Assembly: GCF_002843315.1 (NCBI RefSeq)
Contig: NZ_MVDD01000001.1
Span: forward strand, 1 to 64,000
Length of the DNA stretch: 64,000 nt
Reading direction: 5' to 3'
DNA from: Labilibaculum filiforme
GTDB taxonomy: Bacteria; Bacteroidota; Bacteroidia; Bacteroidales; Marinifilaceae
In this document: positions 34,643-44,582 of the stretch, in pieces
How positions within the stretch are numbered: the first letter of the stretch is position 1
Layout: each line of letters opens with the position of its first letter
Notes under the pieces: model-generated
Seen by the model: the letters and a program-made list of their open reading frames with translations, nothing else
What the model was told of the DNA's origin: nothing
Databases searched by the model: none
Translations under genes and position numbers: made by a program

Positions 34643-35971
34643 GTGTTAAAAACATTCTCATTAGGAGGTATTCATCCTGCCGGAAACAAATTGTCGGCAA
34701 GTAGCGCAATCCAGGTATTGCCAATACCCGAAATAGTAAGTATTCCAATTTCTCAACATATTGGTGCTCCTGCTACTCCTGTCGTAAAAAAGAACGACGA
34801 AGTTAAAGTAGGACAATTGATCGCAAAATCATCTGGTTTTGTATCCGCAAATATTCACTCTTCGGTGTCAGGAACCGTATTTAAAGTGGATGACATTATG
34901 GATTCCAGTGGTTTTCGCAGAACAGCAATCATCATTAAAGTAGATGGTGACGAGTGGTTGGAAACAATTGATCGCAGTGAAACTTTAGTTACTGAAATCA
35001 GCGCAAGCAAAGAAGAAATTATTGCAAAAATAGCCGAAGCTGGTATCGTTGGTTTGGGTGGTGCGACCTTCCCTGCTCATGTGAAATTATCGGTTCCTCC
35101 GGGAAAAACAGCCGAAGTTTTAATCATTAACGCAGTGGAATGTGAACCTTACCTAACTTCTGACCATCGAGTTATGCTCGAAAAAGGTGATGAAGTATTG
35201 GTGGGAACTCAAATTTTAATGAAAGCCTTAGGGGTTAACAAAGCCATTATTGGTATAGAGAACAACAAACCTGACGCAATAGCCCATTTAACTAAGCTTG
35301 CAGTAAACTATCAAGGAATAGAAATTTGCCCGCTTAAGACTCAATACCCTCAAGGGGGAGAAAAACAATTGATTTCGGCAACTATAAAACGTGAAATACC
35401 TTCGGGAGCCCTACCAATTGAAGTTGGTGCTGTGGTTCAAAATGTAGGATCTGCTTTTGCAGTTTATGAAGCAGTACAAAAAAACAAACCTCTTTTCGAG
35501 CGTATTGCTACCATCACAGGTAAATCATTAAAAAACCCTTCGAACTGGAGGTTTAGAATTGGAACACCGGTTAAAGATTTAATTGATGCTGCAGGTGGTT
35601 TACCTGAAGATACAGGTAAAATTATTGGCGGAGGACCAATGATGGGAAAAGCTTTAACAACTGTTGAAGTTCCTTTAACCAAAGGAAGCTCTGGATTGTT
35701 ACTTTTACCTCGTGAAGAAGCCCTTCGTAAGGAATCGAAACCTTGTATTCGTTGTGGAAAATGTGTTTCTGCTTGTCCGATGGGATTGGAACCATTCTTA
35801 CTAATGGTTTTAGCGGATAAAAAAGAATACGAGCGACTAGAGAACAATGCCGTTATGGATTGTATGGAGTGTGGCTCTTGTAGTTTCACTTGTCCGGCAA
35901 ACCGTCCGTTATTGGATTATATCCGAATGGGCAAAGGTAAAGTTGGACAGATTATGCGATCACGCAAGTAA
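34643..35971 (+). CDS. rnfC: Rnf complex subunit C
   Basis: The 442-residue protein starts at GTG 34643. It has the RnfC_N domain (MLKTFSLGGIHPAGNKLSAS), the Nqo1-like NADH/FMN-binding domain (GIVGLGGATFPAHVKL, about 134-149; LIINAVECEPYLTSDHRVMLEKG) and two C-terminal 4Fe-4S motifs (CIRCGKCVSACPMG, about 371; CMECGSCSFTCPANRP, about 410). RnfC is the peripheral subunit where NAD+ is reduced. Preceded by a good ribosome-binding site. Confidence 0.95.
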   Translation: MLKTFSLGGIHPAGNKLSASSAIQVLPIPEIVSIPISQHIGAPATPVVKKNDEVKVGQLIAKSSGFVSANIHSSVSGTVFKVDDIMDSSGFRRTAIIIKVDGDEWLETIDRSETLVTEISASKEEIIAKIAEAGIVGLGGATFPAHVKLSVPPGKTAEVLIINAVECEPYLTSDHRVMLEKGDEVLVGTQILMKALGVNKAIIGIENNKPDAIAHLTKLAVNYQGIEICPLKTQYPQGGEKQLISATIKREIPSGALPIEVGAVVQNVGSAFAVYEAVQKNKPLFERIATITGKSLKNPSNWRFRIGTPVKDLIDAAGGLPEDTGKIIGGGPMMGKALTTVEVPLTKGSSGLLLLPREEALRKESKPCIRCGKCVSACPMGLEPFLLMVLADKKEYERLENNAVMDCMECGSCSFTCPANRPLLDYIRMGKGKVGQIMRSRK

Positions 35972-36052
35972 TTAAAAATTAATAATGAGTAATTAAATAA
36001 AGATCAAATTACTCATTCACACATTAACTCAATTACTAATAAACTAATAAAT

Positions 36053-37048
36053 ATGAACTCCAAAGTACTAGTCGCCCCATCTCCACATGTTCATGGTGGA
36101 GATTCCATACAGAAAAACATGTATGGAGTGGTATTTGCGATGCTACCGGCACTTGTTTTTTCGTTCGTTTACTTTGGCATGGGTGCAATTATTGTTACCC
36201 TAACCGCCGTAGCATCTTGTTATCTTTTCGAATTTTTAATTTCGAAATACCTGCTTAAAAAAGTTCCTACTTTAAACGATGGTTCTGCTTTAATCACCGG
36301 TATTCTTTTAGCCTTTAACGTTCCGGCCAACCTGCCAATCTGGATTATTCTGATTGGAGCCTTAGTTGCAATAGGAATTGGTAAAATGACCTTTGGCGGA
36401 TTAGGAAACAATGTTTTTAACCCTGCTTTAGTTGGTCGTGTATTCCTTTTAATCTCGTTTCCGGTACAAATGACTAGCTGGCCAAAACCTTTAGGCTTTA
36501 ATACAGCTTATTTAGATGCGGAAACAGGCGCTACTCCTCTTGCCATTATTAAAGAGGGATTAAAAAAGGGAGAGCCATTATCACAATTAATGCATGATAT
36601 TCCAAGTAATATGGATTTGTTTATGGGTAACATGGGCGGATCAATGGGAGAAATAGCAGGTGTTGCCTTACTTCTAGGTTTGCTTTACATGCTATTTAAA
36701 AAGATTATTTCCTGGCATATTCCACTAACTATTCTTGGAACGGTTGCTATTTTCTCAGGCATTCTTCATATGGCTAATCCTGAGGCTTACGCCGGACCAT
36801 TATTCCATATCTTAACAGGAGGCTTGCTATTGGGAGCAATTTTTATGGCTACCGATTACGTTACCTCTCCAATGTCGCATAAGGGAATGATTATATACGG
36901 TATTGGTATTGGTTTACTAACTGTTATCATTCGTGTATTCGGTGCTTATCCCGAAGGTGTTTCTTTTGCAATTCTAATAATGAATGCATTTGTGCCACTG
37001 ATTAATGTGTATGTTAAACCTAAGCGTTTCGGCGAAAAAAGAAAATAA
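36053..37048 (+). CDS. rnfD: Rnf complex subunit D
   Basis: A 331-residue integral membrane protein with about 8-10 helices. The flavin-attachment motif DAETGATPL is present; T161 would carry covalent FMN by analogy with RnfD/NqrB. It is separated from rnfC by 81 bases and from rnfG by 2 bases. RnfD forms the ion channel part of the complex together with RnfA and RnfE. Confidence 0.95.
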   Translation: MNSKVLVAPSPHVHGGDSIQKNMYGVVFAMLPALVFSFVYFGMGAIIVTLTAVASCYLFEFLISKYLLKKVPTLNDGSALITGILLAFNVPANLPIWIILIGALVAIGIGKMTFGGLGNNVFNPALVGRVFLLISFPVQMTSWPKPLGFNTAYLDAETGATPLAIIKEGLKKGEPLSQLMHDIPSNMDLFMGNMGGSMGEIAGVALLLGLLYMLFKKIISWHIPLTILGTVAIFSGILHMANPEAYAGPLFHILTGGLLLGAIFMATDYVTSPMSHKGMIIYGIGIGLLTVIIRVFGAYPEGVSFAILIMNAFVPLINVYVKPKRFGEKRK

Positions 37049-37050
37049 TC

Positions 37051-37668
37051 ATGGCTGGGAAAAAAGAATCTACATTTATAAATATGGTTCTAGTGTTATT
37101 TATTGTAACACTAGTAGCATCAGCAGCTTTAGGAGGACTTTATGAGTTAACTAAAGAACCTATTGCTGCCGCGAAATTGGCGAAAAAATTAAACGCAATT
37201 AAAGAAGTTGTACCTGAATTTGACAACAATCCTAGCGATGAAGTGTACAAAGTTGGTATCAACGAGAAAGACAGTCTGGAATTTTATCCAGCTAAAAAAG
37301 ATGGAAAATTAGTGGGTACTGCTGTTAAAACTTTTACTACCAATGGCTTTTCGGGATATGTTTGGCTCATGGTTGGATTTACTCCTGATGGAACCATTAA
37401 CAATTATTCCGTTTTGGAACATATGGAAACTCCTGGTTTGGGTTCAAAAATGGGAGCCTGGTTTAAACCTACTGATCCTACTAAAGAAAAAGCAAGTATT
37501 CTTCATAAAAACCCAGGAACTACCAATTTTACGGTAAGTAAAGATGGTGGGGAAATAGATGCAATTACTGCTGCTACCATCAGTTCCCGAGCTTTTTTAG
37601 ATGCTGTTCAAACGGCCTACAATGAGTATATGAAAAATCAAAAAGAAGGAGGAAATAGCAATGAATAA
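37051..37668 (+). CDS. rnfG: Rnf complex subunit G
   Basis: The 205-residue protein has one N-terminal membrane helix (MVLVLFIVTLVASAALGGLYEL) and an exposed FMN-binding domain. The attachment motif reads DAITAATIS rather than the common SGATxT; T176 is the equivalent threonine. Conserved blocks GFSGYVWLMVG and HMETPGLGSKMG are typical. Its stop overlaps rnfE by 8 bases. Confidence 0.94.
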   Translation: MAGKKESTFINMVLVLFIVTLVASAALGGLYELTKEPIAAAKLAKKLNAIKEVVPEFDNNPSDEVYKVGINEKDSLEFYPAKKDGKLVGTAVKTFTTNGFSGYVWLMVGFTPDGTINNYSVLEHMETPGLGSKMGAWFKPTDPTKEKASILHKNPGTTNFTVSKDGGEIDAITAATISSRAFLDAVQTAYNEYMKNQKEGGNSNE

Positions 37669-38245
37669 CATTCAAAATTTCACCAAAGGATTCTTTAAAG
37701 AGAATGCCGTATTCGTTCTGCTTTTAGGTATGTGCCCTACGCTTGGGGTAACCTCTTCGGCAATTAACGGCTTGGGAATGGGACTAGCAACTACTTTTGT
37801 TTTAATCATGTCGAACATGGTAATCTCAATGGTTAGTAACCTAATTCCTGATAAGGTTAAAATTCCATCTTTCATTGTTATTATCGCCACTTTTGTGACT
37901 ATAATTAGTTTCTTGATGGAAGCATATACACCAGCATTACATGCTCAATTGGGTGTTTTCATCCCTCTTATTGTTGTAAACTGCATCGTACTGGGTCGTG
38001 CCGAAGCATTCGCCTCTAAAAACAAGGTAATTCCTTCGATTATAGATGGTGCCGGAATGGGTTTAGGTTTTGCAATGGCATTAACAATACTAGGATCTGT
38101 TAGAGAACTATTAGGAAGTGGAAAAGTATTTGGAATCTCTCTTTTTAGTGACACTTACGGTATGTTGGTATTCGTTTTAGCTCCTGGAGCATTCTTAGCA
38201 TTAGGCTATCTGATTGCAATTATTAACCGATTAAGAAAAGCATAA
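37661..38245 (+). CDS. rnfE: Rnf complex subunit E
   Basis: A 194-residue integral membrane protein with six hydrophobic helices. Typical motifs include ENAVFVLLLGMCPTLGVTSSA near the start and PLIVVNCIVLGRAEAFA near the middle. RnfE pairs with RnfA in the membrane core carrying a 2Fe-2S cluster. It overlaps the end of rnfG by 8 bases. Confidence 0.94.
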   Translation: MNNIQNFTKGFFKENAVFVLLLGMCPTLGVTSSAINGLGMGLATTFVLIMSNMVISMVSNLIPDKVKIPSFIVIIATFVTIISFLMEAYTPALHAQLGVFIPLIVVNCIVLGRAEAFASKNKVIPSIIDGAGMGLGFAMALTILGSVRELLGSGKVFGISLFSDTYGMLVFVLAPGAFLALGYLIAIINRLRKA

Positions 38246-38257
38246 AGAGAAATTATC

Positions 38258-38830
38258 ATGGAATATATTATAATTATTATATCCGCCATATTCGTAAACA
38301 ACGTTGTATTGGCACAATTCCTTGGAATTTGTCCTTTCCTTGGAGTATCGAAAAAAGTATCTACTGCAGTAGGTATGACAGGAGCCGTAACATTTGTAAT
38401 GATTTTAGCTACCATTGTTACCTATCTCATTCAAAAATATGTTTTGGATGCTTTTGGAATTGGTTTTATGCAAACTATTACCTTTATCCTTATTATTGCA
38501 GCTCTGGTACAATTAGTAGAGATCATCCTTAAAAAAGTTAGTCCTGCATTGTATCAAGCATTAGGAGTATTTCTGCCTCTAATCACTACCAATTGTGCCA
38601 TTTTAGGGGTTGCTATTATGACCATTCAGAAAGACTACAATCTTCTTGAAGCCGTTGTTTTCTCGGGAGCAACAGCTATCGGTTTTGGTCTTGCTTTGGT
38701 AATTTTTGCAGGTCTACGCGAGCATCTTGATTTGGTTGATTTACCAAAAGGACTAAAAGGAACTCCAGCAGCTCTAATTGTAGCTGGCTTATTAGCGATG
38801 GCTTTTATGGGATTCTCTGGCATTGTGTAA
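38258..38830 (+). CDS. rnfA: Rnf complex subunit A
   Basis: A 190-residue integral membrane protein, homologous to RnfE in inverted topology. The motifs [21 protein letters not shown] and [15 protein letters not shown] are characteristic. It ends the operon; the terminator follows at 38857. Together, rnfBCDGEA encodes a complete complex that couples reduced ferredoxin oxidation to NAD+ reduction with ion pumping. Confidence 0.95.
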   Translation: MEYIIIIISAIFVNNVVLAQFLGICPFLGVSKKVSTAVGMTGAVTFVMILATIVTYLIQKYVLDAFGIGFMQTITFILIIAALVQLVEIILKKVSPALYQALGVFLPLITTNCAILGVAIMTIQKDYNLLEAVVFSGATAIGFGLALVIFAGLREHLDLVDLPKGLKGTPAALIVAGLLAMAFMGFSGIV

Positions 38831-38856
38831 TTAAGAAACAATCCATTATATATAGG

Positions 38857-38885
38857 AAGCAGCTCATTTAGAGCTGCTTTTTTTA
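38857..38885 (+). terminator. Terminator of the rnf operon
   Basis: AAGCAGCTC and GAGCTGCTT form a perfect 9-bp stem with an ATTTA loop, followed by a T-run, 27 bases past the rnfA stop. Confidence 0.88.
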
Positions 38886-39031
38886 TTGCTAATTATTACG
38901 TCTATATGGGCAAATAAATACCTTTAATCAAATTTATTGTGAAAATCCGGAATAATAATTAACTTGGTAACCATTGCGATCAACTTGGATCAGAACTACC
39001 ACTATGTTACACCTAAACTCGTTGAGATTTC

Positions 39032-41869
39032 ATGTTAAATAAAATGAAATTCCGCACAAGAGTGCTTGCCGGATTCGGTTTAATACTGCTGTTTACGGTA
39101 TCATTTGTTATCCTCTCTATTTTACAAGTTAAAGATCTTCGTAACGAATCCGAATTCATTTACACTCACACCTATACGGTAAGTAACGCTGTTCGCGATA
39201 TTAATACACATATCCAAACCATGGAAAGTGCCATGAAGGATATTCTCCTTGCCCAAACCCAACAAGAGTTCGATCAGGCAATTGACACAATCAATTTATA
39301 TCACCTAAAAGCCATGACCCAATTCGACACTGTTTTTAATCGCTTTTTAGGCGATAAAAGAGACGTTGGAATTGCATATCATACTTTCATAGAATGGGAA
39401 GAGCTTCGAAATCAAATTATTGACCTGAAAGTTAGCGGTAAAGAGGTAAATGCAAAAAAAATGGTGGATGGTATTGCTGCCGAACATTTGAATAAACTAA
39501 AGGAAAAAACGAAGGTAATGACCGATTTCGCCGAAAACCAGGCGAATTATACCTATCAACAAGCCACTGCCAATCACAATAGAAAACTGTACCTGTTTAT
39601 TGTTATTGCAATTCTCATTGTACTATCCAGCGTTTTTATAACCTATATTATCTCGGAAAGCATTGCTCGACCGATTAAAAAATTTATATATAAGGCACAA
39701 GCAATTTATCAGGGACAAGGTAACGGTTCTATTCGTAGAATTAGCGAGGAACAGCTTCTGGATCATTCTATGACCGAATTAACTCAAACCTATAATAAGC
39801 TTCAGGATGAAATTAAGGAGCGCGAGCGTGGCGAAGATACCATTCGGGTGCAGTATCAGGAAATTCATGAATATTCGGAAAAGCTAAGACTCTTTAATGA
39901 TAAATTGGAAGAAAGGGTTACCGAACGAACAACTGCCTTGGCCGAGAGTGAAGAAAAATACCGTAACCTAATTAATGGAAGTACCGATATTATTTTAGTG
40001 AATGAATATATTGGCGATGGCAGTTCGAGACTAATAGAAGCAAATGACACAGCATGCGTAATGCTCGGATATTCCAAGGATGAGCTTTTTACTCTATCTC
40101 CAGCAAATTACATCGATGATCTTCCTAAAGAATATATTATCAACTCCATAAAAAGATTAACGAGAGAAAAGCAATTCACTCACGAACAAACCTTTGTTTC
40201 TAAATACGGCAAAAAAACTCCGATGGAAACCGTGAGTCAGTTAGTTACTTTGCAAGGCAAACACGTAATTCTGTCAACATCAAGAGATATAACCGAACGT
40301 AAACATGCCCAGCAGGCAATTGTGCAAAGCGAACGAAGGTTGAAAAAAATGATTCATCAGTCTCCCCTGCCCATTGTTCTTACCGATGAAAAACAAAATA
40401 TAGAATACTTTAATGATAAATTTATTGAGCTATTTGAATATACTTTAGAGGATATTAAAACCTCGGACGATTGGTATAAATCCTGCTTCCCAAATAAAGC
40501 ATATCGCGAACAAGTTAAAAATACTTGGAAAGAGGCTATCGAAAAAGCAAAAAAAGAACATTCCGACATCGGAAAACAAGAATTCCACATGACAATTAAA
40601 AATGGAGAAACTCGCCATTGTGAATTCTTTATGGTTCCTTTCGACAATTCCTCCATGATTATTATTAATGATATTTCGGAAATTATATCCACACAAAAAG
40701 AATTACGCAAAGCAAAAGAAAAAGCAGAAGAGAGTGATCACTTAAAGTCGGCTTTTTTGGCCAACATGTCGCATGAGATAAGAACGCCAATGAATGGTAT
40801 TATTGGTTTTGCAGATATGCTTCGCAGACCAGATAGAACAGAGGCTCAAAGTGATACTTATATTAATATTATTTACAAAAGTTCCAATCAGCTACTAAAA
40901 ATCATTAATGATATTTTAGACATTTCGAAACTTGATTCCGGACAAACATTTATAAAGGAAACAAAATGCTCCCTAAATGTTATCCTGGACGAATTACATG
41001 TTCAATTTTCGAAAGATAATAGTACCGATGATGCGATTGATTTTAGAGTTTATAAGACACTTTCGGAAGAAGAAGCATTTGTGGTTACAGAAGAGAGAAA
41101 ATTGCGACAAATACTCTCTAATCTAATTAATAATGCGTTTAAATTCACTTCCTCGGGTTTTATAGAGTATGGCTATCGATTAATAGATAATGATTTTCTG
41201 GAATTTTACGTTAAAGATTCGGGAATTGGAATACAAAAAGAAAAACAGGAAATTATTTTTGAACGCTTCCGCCAAGTAGAAGAAACTTTTACCCGTAAAT
41301 ATGGTGGTACCGGACTTGGTTTAGCAATTTCAAAAGGTTTTGTAGAATTAATGGGCGGACAAATTAGAATGGAAACCCAAGAGGATAAAGGAACTACCTT
41401 TTACTTCACAATTCCATATCACCCGGTAAATATAGAATCGGAAAATAAAGCAATAAAAAAAAACTACCAATGGGACGATAAACTAATTCTCGTTGTAGAA
41501 GATGATGAAACAAATTTTAAATACATTGAAGCGGCTTTAAAACCAACCAAAGCTAAAATACTGCATACTATATCGGGAAATAAAGCCATTGAATTAAGCT
41601 TAAGAAATCCAACAATTAGTTTGGTGCTAATGGACTTAAGATTACCAGATATTAACGGCTTGGAAGCAACTCAATCGATTAAAAAAATGCGAGACAATTT
41701 GCCAATTATTGCTCAAACAGCAAATGCTTACAGAGAAGACAGAAACAGAAGCATAGAAGCTGGTTGTGATGATTTTATTGCAAAACCTTTTGATGAGAGT
41801 AAGCTACTTTCAACCATTAACAAACACCTAAAAAAACGAAATAAATTAATTAGTAAAGCAAGAGTATAA
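39032..41869 (+). CDS. Membrane hybrid histidine kinase (PAS-PAS-HisKA-HATPase-REC)
   Basis: The 945-residue protein has a membrane helix (about 9-32), a helical periplasmic sensor of the four-helix-bundle type (33-190), a second helix (about 190-212), a HAMP-like linker and coiled coil, two PAS domains (about 310-420 and 430-550), a HisKA domain with H581 in MSHEIRTPMNG, an ATPase domain (NLINNAFKFT, KDSGIGI, GGTGLGLAI) and a C-terminal receiver with phospho-acceptor D868. The ligand is unknown. It is convergent with the cyclase gene, and the two share their last 24 bases. Confidence 0.92.
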   Translation: MLNKMKFRTRVLAGFGLILLFTVSFVILSILQVKDLRNESEFIYTHTYTVSNAVRDINTHIQTMESAMKDILLAQTQQEFDQAIDTINLYHLKAMTQFDTVFNRFLGDKRDVGIAYHTFIEWEELRNQIIDLKVSGKEVNAKKMVDGIAAEHLNKLKEKTKVMTDFAENQANYTYQQATANHNRKLYLFIVIAILIVLSSVFITYIISESIARPIKKFIYKAQAIYQGQGNGSIRRISEEQLLDHSMTELTQTYNKLQDEIKERERGEDTIRVQYQEIHEYSEKLRLFNDKLEERVTERTTALAESEEKYRNLINGSTDIILVNEYIGDGSSRLIEANDTACVMLGYSKDELFTLSPANYIDDLPKEYIINSIKRLTREKQFTHEQTFVSKYGKKTPMETVSQLVTLQGKHVILSTSRDITERKHAQQAIVQSERRLKKMIHQSPLPIVLTDEKQNIEYFNDKFIELFEYTLEDIKTSDDWYKSCFPNKAYREQVKNTWKEAIEKAKKEHSDIGKQEFHMTIKNGETRHCEFFMVPFDNSSMIIINDISEIISTQKELRKAKEKAEESDHLKSAFLANMSHEIRTPMNGIIGFADMLRRPDRTEAQSDTYINIIYKSSNQLLKIINDILDISKLDSGQTFIKETKCSLNVILDELHVQFSKDNSTDDAIDFRVYKTLSEEEAFVVTEERKLRQILSNLINNAFKFTSSGFIEYGYRLIDNDFLEFYVKDSGIGIQKEKQEIIFERFRQVEETFTRKYGGTGLGLAISKGFVELMGGQIRMETQEDKGTTFYFTIPYHPVNIESENKAIKKNYQWDDKLILVVEDDETNFKYIEAALKPTKAKILHTISGNKAIELSLRNPTISLVLMDLRLPDINGLEATQSIKKMRDNLPIIAQTANAYREDRNRSIEAGCDDFIAKPFDESKLLSTINKHLKKRNKLISKARV

Positions 41870-42925
41870 TTCTACCGGTATTTTTTTCCCAGTCAGCAAT
41901 ACTGGTCCTAACGACACATACCTAAATCTTAAAGCATTCTCTTTCTGCAATTCTAAATATAAATTACCTGAAATTAATAATCTGGATTGGTAGGAATTAC
42001 ACAATCCTTGTATTCTTGATGCTGTATTAATAGCATCGCCATGATAGGCAATTTCCGATTTTAACTCTCCAACCTCAGCCACCATTACTTTACCAGAATG
42101 CACCCCTGCCTTAAAAATTGGAACCATCCCATATTGATTTTGATAATATTCCTTTCTTCTTTCCAGCGTATCCAAAAAATCATAAAAAACCTGCAAACAC
42201 CTCAGTTTTTCGACTCCATCTTTAATTTTCCAGGTTAATACAACCTCATCACCAACATATTGGTATATTTGTGCATGATTTGCTAATACCGCATCAGAAA
42301 GGTCCTTAAAACAGTCCTGAATTAATCTGCTGTATTTAAAATGTCCTAACTTTTCTGCATAATAAGTTGAGGACCGTAAATCCATAAATAAAAAGATACG
42401 TTGCTCCTCTTTTGGTTTGTAATATCTTCCCAATAAAAATTTTAAAAGCACTCCTTTACCCAATTTCCGATCTATTTCATGAAAAATTTCAATTAAGCTT
42501 CCCACCACAAAAAAATAGACTAAAACGGCATAAAAAAATTGTGAATTGTAGAGCAAAAGTAATTGAGGAAATGTTTCAGGAAAATTATCGAAGGCAATCA
42601 AACCTTCTAAATGATACATGCAGTAAATTAACAGGAAAGCGCTACTACTATTAACAAGAAAACTAACCGCCATGGAAAGAAAATAAGTTGGAATTTGATT
42701 CCGAAAATATTTTGCAAACTTAAATATGCTTCCCCAAATAACCCCTGAAATAATACCAGCCCAAAATACATTTATCAAATTTTCGATTCTGTATACCGAC
42801 AATTGACTCTGTTTATCGATTTGAAACACCATTAAAAAAAACAATGCAAGTACCCAAACCGATATTATCGTAAGGAAATATAAAACAATAGGTTGAATGT
42901 GATACTTAAAAGAAATACTATTCAT
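41846..42925 (-). CDS. Membrane-anchored class III adenylate/guanylate cyclase
   Basis: The 359-residue protein has four to five membrane helices in residues 10-165, followed by a class III nucleotidyl cyclase domain (about 170-355). Key motifs: FLFMDLRSSTYYAEKLG (metal-binding Asp), IYQYVGDEVVLTW (second metal Asp), FKAGVHSGKVMVAEVG, and YHGDAINTASRIQGL (transition-state Asn and Arg). The product should be cAMP or cGMP; which one cannot be told from sequence. The gene overlaps the preceding small minus-strand gene by 8 bases, suggesting translational coupling. Confidence 0.87.
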   Translation of the reverse strand: MNSISFKYHIQPIVLYFLTIISVWVLALFFLMVFQIDKQSQLSVYRIENLINVFWAGIISGVIWGSIFKFAKYFRNQIPTYFLSMAVSFLVNSSSAFLLIYCMYHLEGLIAFDNFPETFPQLLLLYNSQFFYAVLVYFFVVGSLIEIFHEIDRKLGKGVLLKFLLGRYYKPKEEQRIFLFMDLRSSTYYAEKLGHFKYSRLIQDCFKDLSDAVLANHAQIYQYVGDEVVLTWKIKDGVEKLRCLQVFYDFLDTLERRKEYYQNQYGMVPIFKAGVHSGKVMVAEVGELKSEIAYHGDAINTASRIQGLCNSYQSRLLISGNLYLELQKENALRFRYVSLGPVLLTGKKIPVELYSCFTN

Positions 42926-43115
42926 TATTATTATTCAAAAATTGTACTAATTCCGATACTTCTTCAAAAGAGTTAATTACATAATCCTCATTCATTTTTA
43001 GATGAAACAAATGATTTTCTAACATTTTAATATTTTCAGGAGATGTGTTTCCCAATTTACCAATGCCAAATCGGTATAATCTCTCTCTGTCCTGATGACT
43101 TTTTGCTACTTTCAT
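42918..43115 (-). CDS. Small protein encoded upstream of the cyclase
   Basis: A 65-residue, predicted helical protein (MKVAKSHQDRERLYRFGIGK ... FEEVSELVQFLNNNNE) without recognisable domain, signal peptide or membrane helix. The 8-base overlap with the cyclase start argues for a real, translationally coupled gene. A role in controlling the cyclase is only a guess. Confidence 0.5.
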   Translation of the reverse strand: MKVAKSHQDRERLYRFGIGKLGNTSPENIKMLENHLFHLKMNEDYVINSFEEVSELVQFLNNNNE

Positions 43116-43127
43116 ATTTATATTTAA

Positions 43128-43193
43128 AAAGGCGTGACCGAATTAAAAATTGACAAATAATTATCAATCCCATCCTACTGCTAATTCGGCCAC
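43128..43193 (-). terminator. Long-loop terminator of the efflux operon
   Basis: On the minus strand GTGGCCGAATTA pairs with TAATTCGGTCAC over 12 positions (one G-U), around a 36-base loop, and is followed by GCCTTTTT. It lies about 14 bases past the TolC-like gene stop. Confidence 0.65.
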
Positions 43194-43206
43194 AACCCCT
43201 CCACTA

Positions 43207-44571
43207 TTAAATTTCTAATTCTCCAATTGCTTTCAAGAAACTAATTTCTCGAAGCTTATAATTTATTTTAGAATCAATTAACTCACTATGTGCTCTTTGC
43301 CAAAAAGCCTGAGCATCGAGTAGTTCGGTTGTATTGGCTAGACCTTCGAAAAAACTATTCTGAGTTAGTTCAATATTTTCGTTTGCCTGGTCCATGGATA
43401 CTTTCGCCAATTCGATTTGCTGATAAGCCTCCTGTAATTTGAAATAAGACTGTTGCGCTTCAAGACTTATTAAATCTTTTGTGCGATCCATTTCCAACTC
43501 CACTTGTTTACTTTTAAATCGAGCTACTGCTACTTTATGTTTCCGCTCCTGCCAATGAAAAATAGGAACTGATAAATTTGCTTGTACAGCGAATATTTTA
43601 GTCGATCCAATCAAATTTTCCACCTCGCTCATATACGCATACGATGCACCAACACCAAGTTGAGGCATATAATCGGCTTGAGTATTTTTAATTTGTTCCT
43701 GCGCTATTTCAACCTGTTTTCCCATCATCAAAAGTTCTGGGCGTTGCTGCAACGCTTTTTGCATATAACCTGCATCAATAGCATTTTCAGTAACTTCCAC
43801 TATGGTATCGGAAGCAATAATGTTCGTCATTAAATCTTTTCCTATTACCTGACATAGTGACATTTTAGACAACACCTGAAGGTTTTGTACTCGAAACAAA
43901 TCTAATTTTGCCTGATTTAATTGCACTTGTGCTTTTAACAACTCATTTTTAGTAGTAATTTCTAAATCAAACGCATTTTGTAAATCTTGCACAAGAGCAG
44001 AAAGCAAGTCTACATACTTAGCCGCTAATTTTGCTTTTTCATTTATCGAAACCAAATTCCAATATGCTTGATCGGTCTCCAATAGAACATCTGATGATTG
44101 GAGTTTTCTGTTATAGATAGAAATTTCTTTTCCCATCTTAGTCATTTGATAGGAACTCCTAATTTTACCGCCCATATAAATAGGTTGCGTTAACGTTAAG
44201 TTTGCCGAATAGTAATCTACATTCCCTAATTCTAAATTAAAGCCTGGAAAATAAACATCGCTTGTTCCGCTAAAAACTCCTTGCTGAGCTTCGGCTAGAC
44301 TGTTGGCAGTTGGCAAAAATGATCCGGGCAAACTAATATTATCTATATCATGGTAATAATTATAGGATCCGCTTGCTTTTAAGTTTGGCAAAAATTGAGT
44401 GAATACAAACTGAACATTCGATTCATTTTCCGCAATCATCTCATCAGCAATTTTAATTTTCTGATTGTATTCCAATGCCAATGCACGGCTCTCGCTCAAT
44501 GACAACTCTTGAGCTAATCCCTGAAAAGTAATCAGGGAAAAGATCAAAAGGCTAATTATTTTATTTTTCAT
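43207..44571 (-). CDS. TolC-family outer-membrane efflux protein
   Basis: I prefer the ATG at 44571 (MKNKIISLLIFSLITFQGLAQ, a signal peptide) over an in-frame GTG at 44583. The 454-residue protein shows the two long alpha-helical repeats of the family (LSLSESRALALEYNQKIKIADEMI near the start; its counterpart KQVEIAQEQIKNTQADYMPQLG around 280), forming the trimeric outer-membrane channel. It is the last gene of the TetR-adaptor-permease-TolC operon, 11 bases after the permease stop. Confidence 0.9.
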   Translation of the reverse strand: MKNKIISLLIFSLITFQGLAQELSLSESRALALEYNQKIKIADEMIAENESNVQFVFTQFLPNLKASGSYNYYHDIDNISLPGSFLPTANSLAEAQQGVFSGTSDVYFPGFNLELGNVDYYSANLTLTQPIYMGGKIRSSYQMTKMGKEISIYNRKLQSSDVLLETDQAYWNLVSINEKAKLAAKYVDLLSALVQDLQNAFDLEITTKNELLKAQVQLNQAKLDLFRVQNLQVLSKMSLCQVIGKDLMTNIIASDTIVEVTENAIDAGYMQKALQQRPELLMMGKQVEIAQEQIKNTQADYMPQLGVGASYAYMSEVENLIGSTKIFAVQANLSVPIFHWQERKHKVAVARFKSKQVELEMDRTKDLISLEAQQSYFKLQEAYQQIELAKVSMDQANENIELTQNSFFEGLANTTELLDAQAFWQRAHSELIDSKINYKLREISFLKAIGELEI

Positions 44572-44582
44572 ATCTACTAACA

